NCBI GenBank assembly: GCA_029781465.1
Contig: JAKOWQ010000195.1
Coordinates: forward strand, 1-5,534
Direction of reading: 5' to 3'
Length of the DNA: 5,534 nucleotides
DNA from: Pseudomonadota bacterium
Lineage (GTDB): Bacteria > Pseudomonadota > Alphaproteobacteria > Sphingomonadales > Sphingomonadaceae
Within the stretch, counting starts at the first letter, position 1. Each line of letters begins with the position of its first letter. The notes beneath the pieces were generated by a model that worked only from the letters and a program-made list of their open reading frames with translations, was not told the DNA's origin and did no database searches. Positions 1-4,738 of this stretch are shown in pieces. The translations under genes and the position numbers were made by a program.

Positions 1-292
1 CCACTGCAAGATAGACGGGAGCGCGCGACTGTCGCGCCATTTCCCGCGCCAGCGCGCTTGCGAACTCGGGCGGGCCGGAGAATCCATGATCCTCCCCGAT
101 AGCCACGAACTGCGCGTTCCGGAGTTCGCTGCGCAGCCGATCGCCGCCCGCGCCCTCAAGGTTCCCGTTCCTTAGAGCGATAGGCAAGACCTCGGGCTGC
201 ACCGCAGGGGCATCCCGGCCAGCCGCCGGCATCGCGCCTAGAAAAAGCGCGGCTGCGACGAGCGTCGCGCAGAATTGAGCGGTCAAACGCAT
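1..292 (-). CDS. Exported protein, N-terminal part only (possible ChaN/erythromycin-esterase-like fold)
   Basis: The reading frame opens at an ATG (292-290) and is still open at the left edge, giving 97 codons of a longer gene. The start is well supported: the strong Shine-Dalgarno GGAGGAGG lies at 306-299, six bases upstream. The product begins MRLTAQFCATLVAAALFLGA, a typical Sec signal peptide with cleavage probably near residue 25 (PAAG/RDA). The mature part contains FVAIGEDHGF around residues 63-72, followed by a helix-like stretch and a hydrophobic strand (PVYLAV) at the cut edge. A strand followed by GE-x-HG resembles the opening of ChaN/Tiki-type haem-uptake and erythromycin-esterase-type proteins. 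This is a motif impression from a fragment, so the function stays open. It is probably periplasmic. Confidence 0.7.
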   Translation of the reverse strand, partial: MRLTAQFCATLVAAALFLGAMPAAGRDAPAVQPEVLPIALRNGNLEGAGGDRLRSELRNAQFVAIGEDHGFSGPPEFASALAREMARQSRAPVYLAV

Positions 293-419
293 CGGGCACC
301 TCCTCCATCAGTAAAACCGGAGGTGCATTATATGTATAATACAGTCAAGCCCGCCCTGCTGCCGCTTTTGCCAAGGAAGAGACCACGAGCGTCCGGTCGA
401 TGCGTCCTTCCGGCCGGAG
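293..419. other. Intergenic spacer with AT-rich palindrome
   Basis: This 127-base gap separates the small exported protein gene from the signal-peptide gene to its left; both are read on the minus strand. It contains the ribosome binding site of the left gene (299-306), an AT-rich palindrome (324-343), and a perfect 10-base palindrome TCCGGCCGGA (409-418) just after the stop codon of the gene ending at 420. That last palindrome has no loop and no T-tract, so it is not a convincing terminator. Confidence 0.6.
324..343 (-). promoter_or_regulatory. AT-rich palindrome with TATAAT; candidate promoter/operator
   Basis: An inverted repeat ATTATA-N2-TATAAT (327-340) extends outward to a TG..CA frame, so 8 of 10 base pairs match over 20 bases. 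On the minus strand TATAAT (332-327) is a perfect -10 hexamer about 35 bases before the start codon at 292, and TTGACT (348-343) is a good -35 hexamer. However, the two are only 10 bases apart instead of about 17, so they do not form a standard sigma-70 pair. The symmetry could equally be a dimeric repressor site. No specific regulator can be named from the sequence. Confidence 0.4.
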
Positions 420-803
420 CTACTTGCCCATGTCCTTGTAATTGATCCCCACCTTGAGGATCGCGCCGCAACTTCTGGTCAGGCGGGTGGCGGCGGGATC
501 GCTGGCGGCAATCTGGCCCAGGATACGGGCCTGGCGGGGTTTGACCACGGCGCCAAGGTCGCCAATCTCGACCCCCGACATCAATTGTGCCGCCGAAATG
601 AAGGCGACGCCCATGTTGACCGAATCCTTCTTTGCGGCCTCGTCCGAGCCGTTGCTGGCAAAGATGATTTGCAGCGTCGCGCAGTCGAGCAGCAGATCAT
701 AGGTCGCCTGGTCGAATTCCTGCGCGGCCATGGCCGGTGCTGGCAGCGCTGTAAGAGCGGCAGCGCCGAACAGCGCCCCCACCGTGCGGACAATAGTCTT
801 CAT
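420..803 (-). CDS. Small exported protein of unknown function, two cysteines
   Basis: The gene encodes 127 residues, from ATG at 803-801 to TAG at 422-420. The N-terminus MKTIVRTVGALFGAAALTAL with following PAPAMA is a clear Sec signal peptide, with cleavage likely after residue 26 or 27 (AMA/AQE). This fixes the start. The mature protein of about 100 residues looks mostly helical. It has exactly two cysteines after the signal, C41 (LLLDCATLQ) and C112 (TRSCGAIL), one near each end, which could form a disulfide in the periplasm. No catalytic or ligand motif and no known family was recognised. The ribosome binding site is weak (ACGGGG, six bases before ATG). The upstream ABM gene frame overlaps its first 107 bases, so the two are probably co-transcribed and possibly translationally coupled. 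Confidence 0.78.
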   Translation of the reverse strand: MKTIVRTVGALFGAAALTALPAPAMAAQEFDQATYDLLLDCATLQIIFASNGSDEAAKKDSVNMGVAFISAAQLMSGVEIGDLGAVVKPRQARILGQIAASDPAATRLTRSCGAILKVGINYKDMGK

Positions 804-1185
804 TGGAAACCCCGTAGGCTGGTGTTGCGCGCCGACCTGCGGTCCTGATTGCCCGAAACGGCCCGGGCATCAAGCCCCAACCGAGCATCCGGTGCGGCAA
901 TTCGCGGGCCTCGTAGATCTGCATCTGCGGCGGCTCCAGTGCGAGCTGGGCTATTGCCGCGACGAACCGGCCGGATTCGGGAACCGCGAAGTGGGTCTGG
1001 ACCGCAGTCATGTCGGCCCAAAGCTCGACAAACACGATCCGCGCGGGATCCTCGGCGTCGGTGTGGCAATTGGGCGCGATGCACCCCGCTTCACCGCGCG
1101 AGCGGGCGGAATGCTCTATCCCAAGTGCCAGTGCCTTCGTTTTGTTCGCCGCAGCGATCCGCACGCTTCCGGTGATCACGATCAT
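697..1185 (-). CDS. ABM-domain monooxygenase (YgiN-like) with atypical run-on C-terminus
   Basis: The start is ATG at 1185-1183, preceded by AGGAAAGG about six bases upstream. The upstream TTG in the same frame (1239) is less likely because family members begin at the MIVITGSV strand. Residues 1-95 match the antibiotic biosynthesis monooxygenase ferredoxin-like fold: first strand MIVITGSV, helix with EHSARSRGEAGC, strand DPARIVFVELWAD (46-58), then THFAVPESGRFVAAI and a last strand MQIYEA (88-93). Relatives are small cytoplasmic dimers that oxidise quinol-like or aromatic substrates, or work in detoxification. They usually stop soon after this last strand. Here the frame continues 67 more residues to TGA at 699-697, 107 bases inside the next gene, with a tail rich in Arg, Gly and Ala that looks non-native. 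The domain call is firm, but the true 3' end is doubtful. Confidence 0.72.
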   Translation of the reverse strand: MIVITGSVRIAAANKTKALALGIEHSARSRGEAGCIAPNCHTDAEDPARIVFVELWADMTAVQTHFAVPESGRFVAAIAQLALEPPQMQIYEARELPHRMLGWGLMPGPFRAIRTAGRRATPAYGVSNEDYCPHGGGAVRRCRSYSAASTGHGRAGIRPGDL

Positions 1186-1263
1186 CGCCTTGCCTTTCCT
1201 TGCCGTGCATTGCATCTCCCTTGCGGCTTCGCCAGGCAAGCGGGATCTGCGCGCGCAAGCATA

Positions 1264-1292
1264 TTGCCTCGCGCCGCGCCTCGCCCTATTGC
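1264..1292 (+). promoter_or_regulatory. Weak candidate promoter for the moxR operon
   Basis: TTGCCT (1264-1269) and TATTGC (1287-1292) are separated by exactly 17 bases, the usual sigma-70 spacing, but only about half of the -10 hexamer matches consensus. Both hexamers come from copies of the same 8-base repeat TATTGCCT, so the fit may be coincidental. A transcript from here would start near 1299 and leave a leader of about 28 bases before the MoxR start codon. Confidence 0.25.
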
Positions 1293-1293
1293 C

Positions 1294-1309
1294 TTAACCG
1301 AACGATTAA
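1294..1309 (+). promoter_or_regulatory. TTAA-N8-TTAA element upstream of moxR
   Basis: TTAACCGAACGATTAA lies 17 bases before the MoxR ATG. It shares 13 of 16 bases, including the right half ACGATTAA, with the element at 3468-3483, which sits at the same distance from the VWA gene. It resembles the alphaproteobacterial CtrA box (TTAA-N7-TTAA), but the spacer is one base too long, so CtrA binding is only a possibility. Confidence 0.4.
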
Positions 1310-1326
1310 TCCGACCGGGAGTTCCC

Positions 1327-2169
1327 ATGCGTTTTGAAGGCACCAGCAACTACGTTGCCACCGACGATCTCAAGGTGGCGGTCAACGCCGCGGTGCTGCT
1401 GCGCCGCCCGCTGCTGGTCAAGGGCGAGCCGGGCACCGGCAAGACCGTTCTGGCGCACGAAATCGCCAAGGCGGTGAATGCCCCGCTGATCGAATGGCAC
1501 ATCAAGAGCACCACAAAGGCACAGCAAGGCCTTTACGAATACGACGCCGTCGCCCGCCTGCGCGACGGCCAGCTGGGTGATGAACGCGTCCACGACATTT
1601 CGAACTACATCAAGAAGGGCAAGCTGTGGGAGGCCTTCACCTCGCCCCAGCTTCCGGTGCTGCTGATCGACGAGATCGACAAGGCCGACATCGAGTTTCC
1701 CAACGACCTGCTTCAGGAACTCGACCGGATGAGCTTCGACGTTTACGAAACGCGCGAACGGATCACCGCTGCCGAGCGCCCGATCGTGGTCATCACCAGC
1801 AACAACGAAAAGGAACTGCCCGACGCCTTCCTGCGCCGCTGCTTCTTCCACTACATCAAGTTCCCCGACCGCGAGACCATGCAGGCGATCATCGACGTCC
1901 ACTTCCCCGGCATCCAGAAGACGCTGGTGTCCAAGGCAATGGACGTGTTTTACGAGGTACGCGAAGTCCCGGGGCTCAAGAAGAAGCCCTCGACCAGCGA
2001 GCTGCTCGACTGGCTCAAGCTGTTGCTCAACGAGGATATGCCGCTCGACGTGCTGCAAAACCGCGATCCGGCCAAGGCGATCCCGCCGCTCCACGGCGCG
2101 CTGCTCAAGAACGAGCAGGACGTGATGCTGTTCGAGCGGCTGGCCTTCATGGCCCGGCGGCAGAGCTGA
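1327..2169 (+). CDS. MoxR-family AAA+ ATPase
   Basis: This 280-residue protein begins at ATG 1327, with GGGAG five bases upstream. The frame is open further upstream, but that stretch overlaps minus-strand genes and lacks homology-like sequence. AAA+ landmarks are complete: Walker A GEPGTGKT (33-40), Walker B VLLIDEIDKAD (111-121) with catalytic E116, sensor 1 N159 in VVITSNNEKELPDAF, arginine finger candidates R170/R171, and a sensor 2 region KKPSTSELLDW (219-229). The size and absence of extra domains fit stand-alone MoxR ATPases such as CoxD, NorQ and CbbQ. These form cytoplasmic hexamers that use ATP, with a VWA partner, to remodel client enzymes or help insert metal cofactors. The presumed partner is the CoxE-like gene at 3501. 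The stop codon overlaps the next start (TGATG), so translation is likely coupled. Confidence 0.93.
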   Translation: MRFEGTSNYVATDDLKVAVNAAVLLRRPLLVKGEPGTGKTVLAHEIAKAVNAPLIEWHIKSTTKAQQGLYEYDAVARLRDGQLGDERVHDISNYIKKGKLWEAFTSPQLPVLLIDEIDKADIEFPNDLLQELDRMSFDVYETRERITAAERPIVVITSNNEKELPDAFLRRCFFHYIKFPDRETMQAIIDVHFPGIQKTLVSKAMDVFYEVREVPGLKKKPSTSELLDWLKLLLNEDMPLDVLQNRDPAKAIPPLHGALLKNEQDVMLFERLAFMARRQS

Positions 2170-2600
2170 TGGCGCCGCCCTACACGGGCCGCTGCGCCTG
2201 CGGGGCAGTCACCCTCAAGATCGACGCCGCGCCGGTCGGCACCCGGCAATGCTGGTGCCGCCAGTGCCAGCAGATCGCCGCCGGAGGGCCGACCCACAAC
2301 GCGATCTTTCCGGCCGACGCGGTCCACCTCGAAGGTGAATTGTCGGCAGCCACGTGGCTGGCCGCCTCGGGCAATACGCTGACCTTCCACTTCTGCCACC
2401 GTTGCGGCACCCAGGCCTTCGCGCAAAGCTCGGCCCGTCCACACCTCAAGACCGTGCGCTTCGGCATGATCGACGAACCGCACGGGCTGAAGCCGGAGAT
2501 CGTGATCTGGACCGCCGATGCACCGGCCTGGGCGGTGATCGACCCTGCGCTGGAACAGCACACGGGCCAACCGCCCGCCCCGCCGCAGCCCGGCGTCTGA
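2169..2600 (+). CDS. GFA/CENP-V family zinc-binding protein
   Basis: The gene encodes 143 residues. Its ATG shares one base with the MoxR stop codon (TGATG), which implies coupled translation. The family's cysteine pattern is intact: C9-x-C11 (GRCACGAV), C28-x-C30-x2-C33 (CWCRQC) and C75-x2-C78 (FCHRCGTQAF). In the Paracoccus Gfa structure, the first and last pairs hold a structural zinc and the middle three cysteines hold a second one. Despite the historical name, glutathione-dependent formaldehyde-activating enzyme, activity on S-hydroxymethylglutathione is not established for most members, so substrate and reaction are open. The C-terminus WAVIDPALEQHTGQPP is typical, followed by a short Pro-rich tail. 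Placement directly after a MoxR ATPase could mean its zinc sites are assembled by that system, but nothing in the sequence proves it. Confidence 0.9.
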   Translation: MAPPYTGRCACGAVTLKIDAAPVGTRQCWCRQCQQIAAGGPTHNAIFPADAVHLEGELSAATWLAASGNTLTFHFCHRCGTQAFAQSSARPHLKTVRFGMIDEPHGLKPEIVIWTADAPAWAVIDPALEQHTGQPPAPPQPGV

Positions 2601-2604
2601 CCCC

Positions 2605-3471
2605 TTGGTTCGCGAAACCGCGCACACCCGGTTTCTTGCTGTTCGCAACCGGCTCGAGGCGTTCGAGCCGCGCCCGGGCTGGCGGGCATGGCTCTTCGAG
2701 TTCGTGCTGTTCGGTTTCAAGCAAGGCTGGGCCTGCCTGTTCGGCGGCCTGATGCTGGCGCTGCTGCTGGGCACGCATCTGCTCTATCCGTCGGGCGCGG
2801 CGCTTGCCCGCTATGACTTCCTGACGCTCGCCGCCCTGGCCATCCAGATCGGCATGCTGGCGCTGCGGCTTGAGACCATGGAAGAGGCCCGTGTCATCGT
2901 CGCCTTCCATCTTGTCGGAACGGTGATGGAGCTGTTCAAGACTGCGGCCGGATCGTGGATCTACCCTGAACCAAGCCTGCTCCGAATTGGCGGCGTCCCC
3001 CTGTTTTCGGGCTTCATGTACGCGGCCGTCGGCAGCTACATCGCGCGGGTCTGGCGGATCTTCGATTTCCGCTACAGCGGCTATCCCGATGCCCGTTTGG
3101 CCGCGCTGCTGGCGGCGGCGGTTTATGTCAATTTCTTTGCCCACCATTGGCTCCCCGATGCACGGCTGGCGCTGTTTGGGGCAATGGGCCTGCTGTTCTG
3201 GCGGACTAAAGTATGGTTTCGGGTCTGGCGCGCGGATCGCTGGATGCCGTTGTTGCTCGGCTGGCTGCTGGTCGCATTGTTCATTTGGCTGGCCGAGAAC
3301 GCCGGAACGTTCAGCAAGGCCTGGCTCTATCCCAGCCAGAAGCATGGCTGGGCCATGGTCAGCCCAGCCAAGCTTGGCGCCTGGTATTTGCTGATGTACA
3401 TCTCTTTTGTGCTGGTTGCCGCGGTCCACAAGCCCGCCGAACGCCTTGCGCCCGAGCCCACAACCCCTTAA
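2605..3471 (+). CDS. DUF817 multi-pass inner-membrane protein
   Basis: The frame encodes 288 residues, and the best start is a TTG at 2605, four bases after the GFA stop. No in-frame ATG precedes the conserved region, and no clear ribosome binding site is visible, so re-initiation after the GFA gene is likely. About eight hydrophobic segments are visible, near residues 33-60, 70-88, 97-112, 130-148, 165-180, 188-204, 213-231 and 258-275. Polar, conserved-looking stretches lie between or at the edges of these: FGFKQGWACLFGG (36-48), RLETMEEA (88-95) and AAGSWIYPEP (114-123), the last followed by GGVPLFSGFMYAAVGSYIAR. These match my recollection of the DUF817 family, which has no assigned biochemical role. 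The stop codon TAA lies inside the palindrome that precedes the VWA gene. Confidence 0.85.
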   Translation: MVRETAHTRFLAVRNRLEAFEPRPGWRAWLFEFVLFGFKQGWACLFGGLMLALLLGTHLLYPSGAALARYDFLTLAALAIQIGMLALRLETMEEARVIVAFHLVGTVMELFKTAAGSWIYPEPSLLRIGGVPLFSGFMYAAVGSYIARVWRIFDFRYSGYPDARLAALLAAAVYVNFFAHHWLPDARLALFGAMGLLFWRTKVWFRVWRADRWMPLLLGWLLVALFIWLAENAGTFSKAWLYPSQKHGWAMVSPAKLGAWYLLMYISFVLVAAVHKPAERLAPEPTTP

Positions 3472-3483
3472 TCAGACGATTAA
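3468..3483 (+). promoter_or_regulatory. TTAATC-N4-GATTAA palindrome upstream of the VWA gene
   Basis: TTAATCAGACGATTAA has perfect 6-base inverted arms around AGAC and covers the DUF817 stop codon (TAA at 3469-3471). It ends 17 bases before the GTG start of the CoxE-like gene, as the related element does before moxR. It could be an internal promoter/operator or a CtrA-like site with an N8 spacer. As RNA it would form only a weak AU-rich hairpin. Confidence 0.42.
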
Positions 3484-3500
3484 CAAGCGAGCGAGGTCCT

Positions 3501-4682
3501 GTGTTCTTCAACTTCGTCGACGAATTGCGCGCTGCGGGTATCGGTGCCAGCTTCAAGGAGCACCTGGTGCTGCTCGAAGCGCTCGACAAGGACGTGATCG
3601 AGCAGACTCCCGAGCAGTTCTATTATCTCAGCCGCTCGATCTTCGTAAAGGACGAGGGCCTGCTCGACCGTTTCGACCAGGTGTTCAACAAGGTCTTCAA
3701 GGGCCTGCTCACCGACTATGGCCAGAACCCGGTCGATATTCCGGAAGACTGGCTCAAGGCCGTGGCGGAGAAATTCCTCTCCCCCGAGGAGATGGAAGCG
3801 ATCAAGTCGCTCGGCTCGTGGGAAGAGATCATGGAGACGCTCAAGAAGCGGCTCGAGGAGCAGCAAAAGCGCCACGAAGGCGGCAACAAGTGGGTCGGCA
3901 CCGGGGGCACCAGTCCCTATGGCAACAACGGCTACAACCCCGAAGGGGTGCGGATCGGCGGTGAAAGCAAGCACAAGCGCGCGCTCAAGGTCTGGGAAAA
4001 GCGCGAGTTCGCCAACCTAGACAACACGCGTGAGCTGGGCACGCGCAACATCAAGGTTGCGCTGCGCCGCCTGCGCCGTTTCGCGCGCGAGGGCTCGCCC
4101 GACGAACTTGACCTCGATGGCACGATCGAAGGCACCGCCAAGCAGGGATGGCTCGATATTCGCATGCGCGCCGAACGCCGCAACGCGGTTAAGCTGCTGC
4201 TGTTCCTTGATGTCGGCGGGTCGATGGACCCGTTCATCAAGCTGGTCGAGGAGCTGTTCAGCGCCGCCACCGCCGAGTTCAAGAACCTGGAGTTCTTCTA
4301 TTTCCACAACTGCCTTTACGAAGGCGTGTGGAAGGACAACCGCCGCCGCTGGAGCGAGCGCACCAATACCTGGGATATCCTCCACAAGTACGGGCATGAC
4401 TACAAGGTCATCTTCGTCGGCGATGCCGCGATGAGCCCTTACGAGATCAGCCATCCGGGCGGATCGGTCGAGCATTTCAACGAGGAATCGGGCGCGGCCT
4501 GGATGCAGCGCGTCGCCCATGTCTATCCCGCGACGGTGTGGATCAACCCGGTGCCGGAAAAGCAGTGGTCCTATTCGCAATCGACCAAGATGATCCGCGA
4601 GCTGGTGGGCGGTTCGATGTACCCGCTGACGCTGGAAGGGCTGGACAACGCCATGCGCGAGCTGACCCGCAAAAAACATTGA
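3501..4682 (+). CDS. CoxE-like VWA-domain protein, MoxR partner
   Basis: The start is a GTG at 3501 with GAGG four bases upstream, giving 393 residues. In-frame sequence further upstream lies in the DUF817 gene and is not credible. Residues 1-95 form an alpha-helical CoxE-type N-terminal region (FFNFVDELRAAGIGASFKEH). A charged helix (about 97-126, LKKRLEEQQKRHEGG) and a Gly/Asn-rich linker (127-156) follow. The C-terminal VWA domain spans roughly 230-393, with a MIDAS-like motif D237-V-G-G-S241, FYFHNCLYEGVWKDN near 265-279 and FVGDAAMSPYEI (305-316) with D308. The standard motif is DxSxS, so the middle serine is glycine here, which I recall as usual in this subgroup. Such proteins bind the client through the metal site while the MoxR ATPase supplies energy. 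It probably acts in the cytoplasm. Confidence 0.9.
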   Translation: MFFNFVDELRAAGIGASFKEHLVLLEALDKDVIEQTPEQFYYLSRSIFVKDEGLLDRFDQVFNKVFKGLLTDYGQNPVDIPEDWLKAVAEKFLSPEEMEAIKSLGSWEEIMETLKKRLEEQQKRHEGGNKWVGTGGTSPYGNNGYNPEGVRIGGESKHKRALKVWEKREFANLDNTRELGTRNIKVALRRLRRFAREGSPDELDLDGTIEGTAKQGWLDIRMRAERRNAVKLLLFLDVGGSMDPFIKLVEELFSAATAEFKNLEFFYFHNCLYEGVWKDNRRRWSERTNTWDILHKYGHDYKVIFVGDAAMSPYEISHPGGSVEHFNEESGAAWMQRVAHVYPATVWINPVPEKQWSYSQSTKMIRELVGGSMYPLTLEGLDNAMRELTRKKH

Positions 4683-4687
4683 GGCCG

Positions 4688-4704
4688 GCCAAGAAACGCT
4701 TGGC
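4688..4704 (+). other. Small stem-loop between the VWA and dioxygenase genes
   Basis: GCCAAG (4688-4693) and CTTGGC (4699-4704) pair perfectly around a 5-base loop AAACG, six bases after the VWA stop codon. Only TT follows before GAATG, so it lacks the U-run of an intrinsic terminator. It might stabilise the upstream message or attenuate transcription into the dioxygenase gene. Confidence 0.35.
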
Positions 4705-4738
4705 TTGAATGTCTGGCAATCCGCGCCAGATTGCGGCG

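Larger units (their letters stand above)
1186..1326. other. Divergent intergenic region between ABM gene and moxR operon
   Basis: This 141-base interval separates two genes that point away from each other, so it should hold promoters for both directions. It contains an 8-base direct repeat TATTGCCT (1262-1269 and 1287-1294), a CTTGC/GCAAG inverted repeat (1220-1224 and 1236-1240), the TTAA-N8-TTAA element (1294-1309) and the ribosome binding site GGGAG (1317-1321) of the MoxR gene. No clear promoter was seen for the minus-strand direction. Confidence 0.6.

Noticed and set aside
409..418. TCCGGCCGGA palindrome as a terminator of the gene ending at 420
   Set aside because: The 10-base perfect palindrome leaves no loop, and no T-tract follows on the minus strand.
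332..445. 37-codon plus-strand frame starting MYNTVKPALL with GGAGG upstream at 319-323
   Set aside because: It has a reasonable Shine-Dalgarno sequence and a Cys-rich end, but it runs into the 3' end of the convergent minus-strand gene, has no plus-strand promoter and no supporting motif. It is too short to accept on the ribosome binding site alone.
1294..1309. Canonical CtrA box
   Set aside because: The spacing between the TTAA halves is 8, whereas the canonical site has 7, so it is recorded only as a CtrA-like element.
730..1326. N-terminal extension of the MoxR frame upstream of 1327
   Set aside because: The frame is open but runs antisense through the ABM gene and into the small exported protein gene. 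MoxR homology and a ribosome binding site begin at 1327.
1306..2094. Long minus-strand frame opposite the MoxR gene
   Set aside because: It is a shadow frame produced by GC-rich codon use opposite a clear AAA+ ATPase, with no recognisable domain.
2446..3429. Long minus-strand frame opposite GFA and DUF817
   Set aside because: Its composition is rich in Gln, Arg and Ala and low in structure, as expected for an antisense shadow. The plus-strand frames carry family motifs and membrane segments.
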